From Lineus longissimus (lineage: Eukaryota; Nemertea; Pilidiophora; Heteronemertea; Lineidae), in assembly GCF_910592395.1 (NCBI RefSeq), contig NC_088315.1:10602501-10666500 (forward strand): a DNA stretch of 64,000 bases, given 5' to 3'. This document shows, piece after piece, positions 45,472-55,729 of the stretch (within the stretch, counting starts at the first letter, position 1; every line of letters starts with the position of its first letter). The position numbers and the translations under genes are program-made. Under the pieces are notes generated by a model. That model made no database searches and was not told where the DNA came from. It saw only the letters and a program-made list of their open reading frames with translations.

Positions 45472-46194
45472 GGTTTAACTTTTTCGAATTCAACTCCGTT
45501 CTACATCAGTTGGATCGTCTGCCTCACCACCCAATACATTCGCATCGATTAGCTAGGCACCGTGAATACAATAATGTCAAAAAGTCAATCGATAGATTTG
45601 TTTTGGTTACAATGGTAAAGATTTGGTGATCTTGTTGCTTGTAACAGCCACTCATGCAGTTTTCTTATTATATTAAAGACCGGGTATGTACTGCTGGTCA
45701 CGCACCTGTAATAAAGTTTTAAGCCCTTTTCCCTTTGAAATGGTACTTTATACAATCATGCTCATAACCTTTTCCGAGACGTACCCAGAAAGAAACGCTT
45801 TCACAGCCAAATAGACCTATCCTAGCCTGTTAATTAAACCATGAAATTTTCGTTGCACGTTATGCATGATAATCTCAGGGTTTGGGGGGTCTGAAGTTAG
45901 GGGGTGATTTCTGACGGCTTTTAACCCGCGAATAAGCTTTTTCACCACGACGGGTTAAATAGAGCCTCAAAACCACATTTAGTAAGCCAATTAGATTGTA
46001 ACCTCATCATTTTCTTAAGTTTAAACAAACCTAATTCACACTTCAAGAAGAACAATATTTTTAAATGGAAATTACCATTCAACTGGTATGGTGAGACCGC
46101 GGATTGATCTCGAACTGAACTACTCTATTTTTCCTTTTACCTGTCCCACAACGGAACATGGCAAAATAATGACAAAGTCTGTGGAAGGCCTATT
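45472..46194. other. No gene seen
   Basis: Unique AT-rich sequence without a supported gene. Confidence 0.45.
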
Positions 46195-46481
46195 TTGATG
46201 GGGGAAGCTCAAGTCTTAGAAAGGCCTAAGTTACATAAAAATGCAATACCAGTTGGACCGTGTGGTGTAGTAGGCTTATATAGGCCTAGAATGTATAGAT
46301 TGTGGCTTGTGGTTCGATTTGTCAAGATGAGGTTACTTTGGATAAACTTTTTGCTCTGCATTTTGGATTTGTGTGGTGATTTCGATGGACAATGATGACG
46401 ATGGGGCGGACGATGAGTAGGCAGGATATGAAAGGAGGCATCTTCATGGTTACAGATTAAATCAGCGGTTGGACTACGTTG

Positions 46482-47682
46482 ATACTTTTCAGGCTGCACC
46501 ATGCGATAGGCATCGACCATGCCCGGTCTATGCGTTCATTTGCGAACCATTTTAGTATCCACGCACGGCATTTCTCTAGATGGGTAGATGAATACGAGGA
46601 AATGGCAGAAAGGTGTGATCGATGCACACAACGACGCAGAATTCGGCAGCATGGCCATGATGAACAAGGTACCTCAATTTTTTGTGAGGAATTGACGGAA
46701 AACGTTTGCCCTCAAGTGGAGTAAAATATCATTGTGAGCTTTTTCAGTCAGTGGCATTTTCGAAATTTTTGTTTGAGTAGTTTCGATCCAGGTGCCTGTA
46801 GTTAATCCGTAAGAATGCATCGGAGAATAAGCAACGTCACTTTGCTTGAGACAGCCGAAGCGATCACGTCATACCAGGTGGCGAGGCGTATGCAAGCACA
46901 CACAGGAACGTTTTGTTTTGTGTCTGAATACGGCTGCACCAAAAACGCAGAAATGAGATACCCAAAAACGTCTCAGCCGTATAACTCTGTCTGCGCCTCA
47001 CTTCTGATGCGATTTAATAGTCAATCACCAAAAACAAAGTTTCGTTTTCTTTCTGTCTTTTTTCAGTAGTTTGGCCAGAGATGGAAAACCAACTTCCCCT
47101 CATCGTAGATCAATACCCGGCCCATCGGCATCACCTAGTGCCGTCACGAAATCCCACGAACGAATAGACATGACTCCCTCCTCCCTTCTCCAGCTTTCGG
47201 ACTTAACGGTTAACCGCAATTTTGAGAGCCACCTCAAGTCCTTATGGAAAGCATGGGAATTTTGGCATGCTCATGAGGAAGGACACTGTGATCCGATTTC
47301 CCGCCAGGAAGTAGTCCGTATGATCAGTCTCGGTTGGGAAATATTGGCCGAACGAGTGATCGACAGTAGATGGTGGCTGAGCGGGCTTCTTTCTGACGGT
47401 AGTGAGGGCCCAGTGATCCCGCCTCCATTAAATGACGAACTGATAAAGGATGTTGACGACAATGAGTTGATGTTTGAATCGGATGTAGATGATGATGATG
47501 GTGGTGGTGGTGGTGGTGATGATGATAATGATGATGATGGTGGTGGTGGTGATGATGATGGTGGTGGTGGTGATGGTGGTGGTGGTGGTGGTGGTGGTGG
47601 TGGTGGTGGTGGTGGTGGCGGTGGTGGTGGTGGTGGTGGTGGTGGTGGTGGTGGCCGGCGGCGGCGGTGGTGGTGGTGGTGA
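46482..47682 (+). pseudogene. Pogo-like transposase remnants (HTH and C-terminal tail)
   Basis: Two plus-strand pieces in the order of a pogo/Tigger-type transposase. 46482-46724 has a helix-turn-helix-like segment (RSFANHFSIHARHFSRWVDEY). 47071-47480 has NFESHLKSLWKAWEFW, ISRQEVVRMISLGWE and VIDSRWWLSGLLSDGSEG, similar to the region after the DDE core of pogo proteins (W...I..SF...G...DGSED). The catalytic core between them is absent or unrecognisable (46725-47070). The reading frame ends in an Asp/Gly stretch made by a microsatellite. Identification is by pattern memory, so moderate to low certainty. Confidence 0.4.
47487..47680. repeat. (GAT/GGT)n microsatellite
   Basis: About 190 bp of GAT and GGT triplets, grading into pure GGT and ending with GGCGGCGGCGG. 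It is translated as D/G, V/M or W runs in the three frames. Confidence 0.95.
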
Positions 47683-47699
47683 ATGATTCAGCAATAAAC

Positions 47700-49163
47700 C
47701 TTTTTTAGTAACGTTCATTATTTTGTTCCAGTCATTTGTTCAAACTTAACAGTTTATCATTTGTCCAGACAATTCGATTGGATAATCCTGTATTATTGTC
47801 TCTGTTCAAACTGAAAGCCAAAATCTGTGCTGTAACACTGCAGAGAATGCGGGAGCTGTTGTTACGCTTTTGCCAGGTTACATATTGATTACCTCATAGA
47901 GATCGAGCACCCGAACCAAACAAATTTCGAACATGGCGGCCCTGCCGTTTGTATTCTGTGCTCCCAAATATTGGCTCACTGTCTATAGTGACCATTAAAG
48001 TTGCATGGGTTTTTTAACCTCATTTTGCGATAACCTCATTTGTCCATAAGGACTGACCGATTCGGGCGCAATCGGCATCATTGGCTGTGTTTGGCATCAT
48101 AGGTGTGTCTCGTGAAGTGATTTTGGACAACAAACCATCGTATATATCTGTTTTTTTCGTTTTTCCATGTAATTTTGCCACGCCCCTTTTCCTGGGTGTT
48201 ATTCATATTGATTTATTATGGTCATATGTACGTACATTCGTACAAGGGGACGAGCTTACTATGTTCCAACAAATCGAGTACATTCGCAAAATGTTGATTT
48301 TTTGGACGCGTGTGAGTAGTGCAAATCGGCCACAAACAATTTATTCCATTTGATTCCACTTGATTCCATCGACAAATATTTAAAGAAAAGAACGAATATC
48401 GTGCCAGTTCGATAGTTTCAGGTTTGATCCGGGGGTGTGATAATGATAAGCGCGCAGCAGAAAAGCCGAAGGCTTTTCTGCGAAGCGCTACTATGGTTAA
48501 CGTGCATACGACGTATCCAATGTAAACAATGTTTCTCAAGTCCATGGATTCGTTTCAAATGGCTTCAATTTGACTTAAAATGGCCGCCAGAAGAGATAAA
48601 CGCGCGAAAGTAGAGAGAACCACACGATTATTCTCACTGTTTTTTAATCAAACTTCAATTTCAGGGGGTTTACCCCCCGACACATGTGTTTTGATTTTTG
48701 ATACTTCAGTGATAATATCCAAAAGATGCTTCAAATGGATATAATCCCGAAATAATGAACCAAAAGACGGGCAGGCGTTTCGAGAAAAAAAATTTTATTT
48801 TGAGATTTCAATAAACCTTTTGAACGAATTCCACATAGGCCGTGGTGGGATCCGAAGACACCTGAAAGAGGAATGTATGTTTTTATGGGGTACCATTGGT
48901 TTTGCAGATCTTCTGTTTTTTTCTAAAGAATAATCAATATTCGCTAGCAGGCTTTTTATGTTCCCAGGTATGAAGAGGGTTCTATGTTCCTCAGGTTCTT
49001 TGTTCATCAGTCTGGTGTTCCTCAAGAGTCAAGTGTCTTCAAGTCTCTTGGCCAGCAAAAACCCTTTCCAACCAATTTTTTATGCATTAACAATTCGGCA
49101 ACATGTTGGTGGGGGAAAAACCTGATCCCTAGATCCCTGACCCCTTGAATTGGTTGCCCAGAC
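47700..49163. other. No gene seen; one 23-bp hairpin
   Basis: Unique non-coding sequence. CAGAAAAGCC-GAA-GGCTTTTCTG at 48458-48480 is a perfect 10-bp stem hairpin. Confidence 0.5.
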
Positions 49164-49293
49164 AGAATATATGTATTGTGGTGGTAGGAATCTAGGTAAT
49201 TCTAAGCTATTTTAACAAAAGCCCTTACAGGCCTTTTTGTCTCAAATTAGCTTAGAAACCCCTAAGAACCAGACACCACAATACATATATTCT
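49164..49293. repeat. MITE-like hairpin repeat
   Basis: AGAATATATGTATTGTGGTG (49164-49183) and its perfect inverse (49274-49293) bound a 130-bp element. Inner parts also pair partly (TTCTAAGCT with AGCTTAGAA). Non-coding. Confidence 0.7.
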
Positions 49294-49686
49294 ATCATTC
49301 ATGAGATTCCCAGTGAAGCGTTGCAATGAAATGGTCAGTGAAGCGTTGCAGTGAAATGGTAAGGGAATACTAGAGTTCAATGGGTTAATGTAATCATGAC
49401 TTACTGTATTCCAACAGAAAGTACACGTCAATAGCTTTCCAAGGATACATCATTGCAAATATCCATTGAGAAATGGCAGAGAAATGAACCCTTGAAGTTC
49501 GCACATCTTGACAGTCCCAGCGTATTCCAATAAATGCTGTAGGCCTACAAGACAGCTGTTACAGTGATTAATCATTGTTGCTTGAATCTATTGAAAATAT
49601 TGTTGACAGAGTCTGCATGTACATGGTAACATATGTTACCAAACAATACTCACGTCCCAAAGTATTACAAAGGTCTATTGTTCGTT

Positions 49687-49788
49687 AATGCGTTTATCCG
49701 ACAGAATTTCGAGACATTATTTTAACGACGCAAAAATAATTTTCAGCGCTGAAAATATTTTTCGAAAATTCTGTCGGATAAACGCATT
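49687..49788. repeat. Inverted repeat upstream of the Polinton genes
   Basis: 23-bp perfect arms AATGCGTTTATCCGACAGAATTT (given here by position 49687-49709; right arm 49766-49788) with a 56-nt loop that contains a smaller palindrome, TTTTCAGCGCTGAAAA. It is about 155 bp before the first Polinton gene. Confidence 0.75.
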
Positions 49789-49944
49789 AAGACACAATAG
49801 GCCTTTTCATGTCTTTGACAAGCAAAAATAATTAATGACTGCAACATCTGATATGGCCATTGGTGAAATTATTCCATTAAAATAAATGGCCTTTTTACTG
49901 TCTTCATTAACCAAAATTCAAGGAAAAAAATTCAAGTAAATTAA

Positions 49945-51306
49945 ATGTATTATCCAATAGCAAATCAACATAAAAGTAAATTCACCTATGACTTCTTTAA
50001 TTTAGAAGTAACTGTTAATACTAATAACTTCTTCAGACTACAAGAAACTAAGATAACACCTGGGTTTTTGAGCCTGAAAAATAAGAAAGACTGTCTGCTA
50101 CTGGAAAAGAATCCATTATCGTTTTACCAGAACCAATTTAACATGGCTGTTTGGTTTGCTACAACAGGTTGTGGTATTTCAATAGACGATCACTTGAATC
50201 ACAGTGACCCATTGTTAAGGTCAATTTACAGGTTTCATGTTTACTATCAAATATTGAAGATCATGAAGAATCTAGAGATACCAATTCCAGGTGAAAGTGA
50301 TTTTAATGAGACAAACAATAACATTAACCGTAGGAAACTGGGAGGGTTATTGAGTGAATTTGGTTTAAAAGACGAGTACGATTTCTCGGTGTTTGAAAAT
50401 AACGGTGGTTGGAGGTCATGGAGTGTACCGGATTACAACCCGAACATAACTGATCCCGGATATTACATCAATGATTCTAAAATCAATTTCTTCCTCATGC
50501 AAGTTCATGAAAATAGAATGCCACCGATGTTCAGTAAAGACTGGGATGCTGGAATGGCTAATTTCAAATATCCAGATATTTTCATCAAGGATCATGTCAG
50601 GAGACACAAGAATGTATTTGATGTAATTACACAAAATGAATGTCAAACCTATCAACAATTCATGATATTTAAATCAAATGGTTTCTCTAATCCTGGAATA
50701 GAGAGGTTGAATGATACAATAAGAACATATGTTTACTGTATTCTGGGTGCTCAGGCGTTGACCAGAACACCAATAATTGGAGTACCGGGTACAGAATTGG
50801 ATGCACAGAAGGAATTTAACAAACTATTAAAGGACTCGATTAATCAACATCCTGATATTCCCACTTCAATTCAAAGATACCAAAAAGCAGTGAGTGACAC
50901 TCATACAAGACTAGATTATGTAATAGCACCAGGATTGTATGTCATAGGTTCAAATATGGTACTCGTTATTGGTAAGCTGGATAACTACAATAATAACATT
51001 TTAATAGCACCAAAAAATGCTAAACCCGGTAAGAATGACATTAACCACAAAAATACCTTACCACCACCACTGATGGAAGGAAATAGTTCTAAGAAAATAA
51101 GAGTTAAGAGTAGCGTTGGTACATCAATAACCAGTCATAAACCAAATAGTAATGTTGATACACCAAAAACAACTGAAACCTCAAAGAATACTCCTACTAC
51201 TACTAAACTTGACACCAAAGTTGAGAAGGTGGATGATACTCATGAAACAATTAAATTCATGCTTTACTCAGTTGTTGGTACATTGATTGTTTTTATGGTT
51301 AGATAA
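49945..51306 (+). CDS. Polinton protein, 453 aa, tail-anchored, candidate structural protein
   Basis: First gene of the element; its ATG lies in TTAAATG. The N-terminal 350 residues look like one globular domain (FYQNQFNMAVWFATTGC, YRFHVYYQILKIMK, ALTRTPIIGVPGTELDAQKEF, YVIAPGLYVIGSNMVLVIG). Then come a Thr/Lys/Asn-rich disordered linker and a C-terminal hydrophobic helix (IKFMLYSVVGTLIVFMV) ending one residue later, so it is probably tail-anchored. I recall similar proteins next to Polinton polymerases in invertebrate genomes but cannot assign a function. A virion or membrane role is inference from context. No palindromic module is present. It is followed 10 bp later by the next gene. Confidence 0.7.
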   Translation: MYYPIANQHKSKFTYDFFNLEVTVNTNNFFRLQETKITPGFLSLKNKKDCLLLEKNPLSFYQNQFNMAVWFATTGCGISIDDHLNHSDPLLRSIYRFHVYYQILKIMKNLEIPIPGESDFNETNNNINRRKLGGLLSEFGLKDEYDFSVFENNGGWRSWSVPDYNPNITDPGYYINDSKINFFLMQVHENRMPPMFSKDWDAGMANFKYPDIFIKDHVRRHKNVFDVITQNECQTYQQFMIFKSNGFSNPGIERLNDTIRTYVYCILGAQALTRTPIIGVPGTELDAQKEFNKLLKDSINQHPDIPTSIQRYQKAVSDTHTRLDYVIAPGLYVIGSNMVLVIGKLDNYNNNILIAPKNAKPGKNDINHKNTLPPPLMEGNSSKKIRVKSSVGTSITSHKPNSNVDTPKTTETSKNTPTTTKLDTKVEKVDDTHETIKFMLYSVVGTLIVFMVR

Positions 51307-51316
51307 ATAAGTAATT

Positions 51317-51362
51317 ATGGCTGAAGGAGGTGAAAATTATGAAATGGATGATTACGATTCAC

Positions 51363-51394
<32 letters not shown>

Positions 51395-51853
51395 GGAACT
51401 TTTGAACAAATTCTAGAAATGAGAAAGAATCTCCCTTATCCAGATGACGGCACAACATACAACACAGGAGGTGAATATATCCAAATGGATGAGATAGATC
51501 CTAATACAGGTGAAACCAATAGAACTTTTCAAGATGCCGGCACAACATACAACACAGGAGGTGAAAATCTTACTACTGAAACTTCATTCACTAAAACTCC
51601 AGAAAGGCAACGCACAACATACAACACAGGAGGTGAAAATCTTACTGATGAAACTTCATTCACTACAACTCCAGAAAGAGTAAGAGGTATTGTCCCTGAA
51701 TTGATGGAAAAGGAGTCATTTCTAGATGATAAAGAGGATAAACTTGATACAGCATTGAAAAAAAGTGGTAAATGGAAATATGACCCTAACAAACTAAGTA
51801 AACTAGCAACACGTATTTATTTGCACAACGAGGAACTACAAAAGGAGAATTAG
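51317..51853 (+). CDS. Polinton protein, 178 aa, with repeated TTYNTGGE motif
   Basis: An acidic, Ser-rich start (a run of ten Ser codons, TCA repeats at 51365-51393) is followed by three copies of TTYNTGGE (about 51452, 51542 and 51617) separated by spacers of about 22-30 residues ending in T-P-E-R. The DNA copies are almost identical (ACAACATACAACACAGGAGG), so the repetition is recent. The C-terminus is charged and helical. No known family. It is probably co-transcribed with its neighbours and may be a virion-associated or scaffold-like protein, but that is a guess. Confidence 0.65.
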
Positions 51854-51882
51854 CAAACTTTACAGAACAACAAAAGAACAAT

Positions 51883-52953
51883 ATGAATAAAATTCCTAAT
51901 CCTAATGGAGGGAATGCCTTTATCATTCCTTTAATTAAATCCGATGGTAAATTCCTTTCTGAAGGCACATTAAAGACTAAGTTTGGTACTAGATTTGCTA
52001 ACATGATTAGAGGTATGATTGCACCTGACCAACCAGTAAGTCAACCTACATTAGTAACCCCTGAAACACAGGCAGTAATTAATGAGGTAAACAGTTCAAA
52101 CAAACCAATAGATAAACTGATAGATTCTAATGATGATGAACTTAAATCACTGGGTTTTACTGAATATGCCTTGAGAGAACTTAGAGGGTTAAAACAGGCT
52201 GGTGATGATCTAGCTGCAGTAAAGAGGGATAAGGACATGCAAATAGAAAGCCTAGAAGAAGAACTTAATAATTTAACAAGAGACTATGTAAAGTCTGTAG
52301 AAGAAGATGCTAAAGATACGGGGGAGTTGAAAAAGAAAATAGATGAACTAAATGACAAATTGTATGAGGAAAAGTCAAAGGTATGGAGGTTAGACAATGA
52401 CAGGGAGTCACAAACTAGAAGAATTAAACGTTTAATTGTTGATGTTCTAAAGAAACCAGATTCAACTATTCCTCTGAAGGACAGAATAAAGTTACTTTTT
52501 AAGACGTATGGTGTAACTATTAGCGCCATAATAACAGCTGTTGTAATGACATTTACAACTCTAGGTCTCAGTATCAGTAGTGCTTTAAGTGGTGCCACTA
52601 AATCTGTAAAACCAACTCCAGGACCAGGACCATCTCCAGGACCAGACCCAACTCCAGGACCTACACCAGAACCTAGACCAAAACCATCAATACCAGATAA
52701 AGTAAAAGAAGGTCTCAAGAAGTTTGCTGAATGGCTAAAAGAACTAGCCAAGAAATCAGCTGCGGCTTTACCGGGAATCATCGGTTCTATCGTATCATTT
52801 CTCCTGAAAACAATTGGTGCAGTTGCTGGCTTTCTAGCCGAACATCTGATCATAGCAGTTATTGCTATTGTGAGCTCCATAATTTATGGTTTAATTGGGG
52901 GTGTTAAAGCCTTAAAATCACGTAAAACAGTAAAATCACGTAAAAGGTCTTAG
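51883..52953 (+). CDS. Polinton protein, 356 aa, coiled coil, Pro-Gly linker and membrane segments
   Basis: N-terminal globular part (FIIPLIKSDGKFLSEGTLKTKF), then a coiled coil (aa ~110-175, ESLEEELNNLTRDYVKSVEED). A hydrophobic segment (ISAIITAVVMTFTTLGLSI) leads to a PGPGP/PEPRPKP linker (aa ~245-268), an amphipathic region (LKKFAEWLKELAKKSAAALPGIIGS) and two further hydrophobic stretches (IVSFLLKTIGAVAGFL and IIAVIAIVSSIIYGLIGG). It ends in a basic tail with a duplicated KSRKTVKSRKR. It looks like a membrane-interacting virion protein. This architecture recurs near Polinton polymerases, as far as I remember, with no assigned function. Confidence 0.65.
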   Translation: MNKIPNPNGGNAFIIPLIKSDGKFLSEGTLKTKFGTRFANMIRGMIAPDQPVSQPTLVTPETQAVINEVNSSNKPIDKLIDSNDDELKSLGFTEYALRELRGLKQAGDDLAAVKRDKDMQIESLEEELNNLTRDYVKSVEEDAKDTGELKKKIDELNDKLYEEKSKVWRLDNDRESQTRRIKRLIVDVLKKPDSTIPLKDRIKLLFKTYGVTISAIITAVVMTFTTLGLSISSALSGATKSVKPTPGPGPSPGPDPTPGPTPEPRPKPSIPDKVKEGLKKFAEWLKELAKKSAAALPGIIGSIVSFLLKTIGAVAGFLAEHLIIAVIAIVSSIIYGLIGGVKALKSRKTVKSRKRS

Positions 52954-53001
52954 GTTACCTTCTATCAAAACAATGTTTAAAAAAATAATTATTATGTAAA
53001 T

Positions 53002-54170
53002 ATGAATAAATACATCTCATTAAAAGACTATTATTCTAGTGAGTCGGACTTCGTCCTGAGAGCAGAGCTCGAGTGGAACAATGAGAATCTTAAAGGATAC
53101 ATTCGTCCTAGGGTTATGGATCGAGCAGAGCTCTCAGGACGAAGTCGGACTAGGACAAAGTCCCGAGAGCAAAGCTTGACTCGAGCAGAGCTCTCAGGAC
53201 GAAGTCCGACTGAGACAATCAAAGTAGTCCTGCCAAGAATGAAAGAATATGACGTCAGTACCAACACTAATGCTCAATTCTGCCGTAATTGTAAAAGGTG
53301 GACCCTTTTTGAGTATCAAAAAAATTTGAATTCAGCAAGGTACGCAGCTAAAACTGTGAAGTATCAATTCTGCACCAATTGCAATTCGACTACTTACGAC
53401 GATGATTTTAAACTCTTGAGATCAATATTGACAACAAGACACGTTACTTTGACAGTATTCTAAGGAAACTTGGATGGAGTCGGCTGTCCGAATCGGCAGT
53501 AAAGTATTTAAAGGACTTTGTGGAAGGGTATTTACAGTGCTACTTTTCAAGTCACAGAAAATGTCTTAGTAAGCAGAGATATGAAAGTACTCTTCAGTCA
53601 GCCCTAAAAATGGGTATTAACACTCTCCCCTCTAAGTTATGTAACCAAGGGTTACATGGTGAAGCCATGCTTTTTAAATTTCACTGTGGGGAATATGATT
53701 GGTTTCTTGCCATTGAATTTATTAACAGGGCAATTGGTAAACCGCAATTAACCGATAAGAATATCACTGACCTTAGACTAGTGTACTATGCTTTCCTTAG
53801 ATTTCTGCATTACTGTGGTGTCAAGGTCACCATTAACTACACGGTATTTTTACACCAAGCCTTTAAAACGCTGAAAATTGATTATGTAATATTTACACCT
53901 TTTTTAACCAACAAGGAGCGAGTAAATGATTTGGAGAGAATATGGTATGATTTCACTCAAAGTATTTTCTTCCAGAATTACAAAGTTGAGAAGGAATACG
54001 ACCAGGATATTGACAAGCAGTTTGACGTTTTACTGAGTGCCAGTGCAGGTAGAGACATTAACTGCATCAGTAATATTAAGTTTACACCAGCCGGTCTTCG
54101 TCCTGAGAGCATAGCACCAGCCGGACTTCGTCCTGAGAGCATAGCTCGATCTAGTGTTAAGATGCAATAA
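53002..54170 (+). pseudogene. Polinton zinc-ribbon protein, frameshifted near 53410
   Basis: Two frames appear to be one gene. 53002-53463 starts with ATG, contains palindromic modules at 53046-53070 and 53123-53207 (read as LRAELE and RAELSGRS-type peptides) and a four-cysteine ribbon (FCRNCKRW ... QFCTNCNS). It then loses similarity in a short tail. The second frame opens after TAA at about 53411 without an ATG (DNKTRYFDSILRKLGW) and continues to 54170; its first possible start is GTG 53520, so a 1-base frameshift near 53410 is the simplest explanation. The second part is helical (HGEAMLFKFHCGEYDW) and ends in duplicated module peptides AGLRPESIA (54092-54147). Function unknown; zinc binding is likely. 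Confidence 0.5.
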
Positions 54171-54221
54171 AGTTGTGAAAACAGCATTTTGCACTTAACA
54201 GTCATTTTTCCATAATTTTAA

Positions 54222-55043
54222 ATGAATAATCAGCAAATGAATAGTCAGACATCTGCAGTGATTGAACAACAGATGAAACAGATTGGTGTTATGAGTCCTG
54301 AGAGCTTAGCTCGAGTTGGGGCTTCTAACCAACAGAACACTGGTAGTTACCAACAAAACAGAACTAACTTTCAACAGAACTGCTCTACAAATCAACAAGT
54401 TTCAAACAAGCAGTTGAATAGTTCAAATTTTGTTAATCCTAGTCAAGGAATAGTTAATCCCAGTCAAGGAATAGTCAATTCTAGTTGCCAACTAGGCTCA
54501 ACTAGCAATCAACAAAATTTGAACTATTTGACTGATAGTGGCCTTAAAGCCAAACAAGACTTAGAGATTCTAGTTGCAACTGGTAAATGCAAGGATTTCC
54601 TTAATAAACAAATAACTTTTAATGACGCAGATAATATGACTGAAAAAGAAATCTTAAAACACCATAGAATGTATGAAACAAAGATGGCTGCCAGACTTAA
54701 TGATTCTTTGGGTAAGACAGTAATTAAAGCTTACACTAAATTATCAAGGTGGTTATTACCAATAGATGATGAAGATAATCTTTACCATGATCTTAGAAAT
54801 GATTATTTGATAACTAACGAGTTGGATAAATGGCTTGTATGGTTGAGTTTGAGAATGGGACCATTAACTGCACTTGCTTCAACAACACTTATTACTTTAG
54901 GTCATTGTCATGAGGAATCATCTATGACTGCATCGAGTATGACTGCATCAAATATGAATACACCAAATATGACTGTCTCTGAATGTGACAAATCAATAGA
55001 TGAAAGTCTAGATATCACAGGTAGTGATGATAAAGAAGACTAA
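54222..55043 (+). CDS. Polinton protein, 273 aa, Gln/Asn-rich N-terminus
   Basis: ATG in TTTAAATG. Residues 1-110 are Gln/Asn/Ser-rich (NNQQMNSQ, SNQQNTGSYQQN) with a duplicated NPSQGIV and a module peptide SPESLARV at 54296-54316. Residues ~110-240 form a probably folded helical domain (LNDSLGKTVIKAYTKLSRWLLPIDDEDNLYHDLRNDYLI). The tail has M-T-A-S/N repeats. It is not recognised and may be a DNA- or capsid-associated protein; no motif decides this. Confidence 0.6.
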   Translation: MNNQQMNSQTSAVIEQQMKQIGVMSPESLARVGASNQQNTGSYQQNRTNFQQNCSTNQQVSNKQLNSSNFVNPSQGIVNPSQGIVNSSCQLGSTSNQQNLNYLTDSGLKAKQDLEILVATGKCKDFLNKQITFNDADNMTEKEILKHHRMYETKMAARLNDSLGKTVIKAYTKLSRWLLPIDDEDNLYHDLRNDYLITNELDKWLVWLSLRMGPLTALASTTLITLGHCHEESSMTASSMTASNMNTPNMTVSECDKSIDESLDITGSDDKED

Positions 55044-55092
55044 ATTAACCTGGTTATGAGAACATAGTTCGAATTAAATTCGGCCAAGATAA

Positions 55093-55629
55093 ATGGAACT
55101 TGAAACTGTAACTGATACTACTCGAGATATGCTCTCAGGACAAAGTCCGACTAGGACTATGTCCAGAGAACAAAGTTCGACTAAAGTTTCAGTGTCTAAG
55201 AAACCTCGATCAGAGAAACAATTAGCATGGTCTAGAGAACTGGGTAGAAGATCTAAGGAATTTAAGAGGATAAAAAAGGATAAGACGACATTTAAAGTAC
55301 AGGACTCCTCACCAAACAACAGAGTTGTGGAAAAGGAGGAAGAAGAATTAGAGGAAGAAGAACCACAATCTCAAAATACTGATGTATCACTGCGTGAATC
55401 TAGTAGTAATACTTATGTCTATGTACTAGGTTTAGGTGCCGTTATTTTAGCAGCATTCATTATGTTTAAGAAACTTCCTAAAAAAGTAAGTAAAGAGCAG
55501 CGATCAGGCTTGAATCGAGCTATGCTCTCTGGACAAAGTCCTAATGAAGCAGTCATGAAGGGATCAATTAACCCTCTTGTTAAACCTGTAGTTAAAGAGA
55601 AGAAATGTACTATTCCTTTAATGGAATGA
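55093..55629 (+). CDS. Polinton small membrane protein, 178 aa
   Basis: The N-terminus contains a four-palindrome array (55124-55178) read as DMLSGQSPTRTMSREQSST. Next comes a strongly basic region (RSEKQLAWSRELGRRSKEFKRIKK), then an acidic run (EKEEEELEEEE) and a single transmembrane helix (VYVLGLGAVILAAFIMF) followed by a basic stop-transfer segment. Another module pair lies at 55519-55543. A one-pass membrane protein is clear from sequence; its function is unknown. ATG in ATAAATGG. Confidence 0.65.
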   Translation: MELETVTDTTRDMLSGQSPTRTMSREQSSTKVSVSKKPRSEKQLAWSRELGRRSKEFKRIKKDKTTFKVQDSSPNNRVVEKEEEELEEEEPQSQNTDVSLRESSSNTYVYVLGLGAVILAAFIMFKKLPKKVSKEQRSGLNRAMLSGQSPNEAVMKGSINPLVKPVVKEKKCTIPLME

Positions 55630-55644
55630 TCTCATCAGGTGGTC

Positions 55645-55729
55645 CGACTTCGTCTTGAGAGCTCTGCTCGAGTCGAACTTTGTTCTCTGGACCTTGTCTC
55701 AGTCAGACTTCGTCTTGAGAGCAGAGCTC
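55645..55729. repeat. Six-module palindrome array between convergent genes
   Basis: Module starts at 55645, 55659, 55675, 55689, 55705 and 55719, i.e. steps of 14, 16, 14, 16, 14. Central ones are GAGC-TCT-GCTC, GAAC-TTT-GTTC and GAGC-AGA-GCTC. The last modules overlap the 3' end of the minus-strand gene, giving its C-terminus LELRIELCSQDEV. Confidence 0.95.

Noticed and set aside
46209-46520. 103-codon minus-strand frame
   Set aside because: No family resemblance, antisense to the pogo remnant, and composition like random sequence.
47428-47718. Long Thr/Ile or Val/Met runs as proteins
   Set aside because: They are only the other reading frames of the (GAT/GGT)n microsatellite.
53520-54170. 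Independent gene starting with GTG
   Set aside because: The conserved frame continues upstream to about 53414 without an ATG, so it is better explained as the second half of a frameshifted gene.
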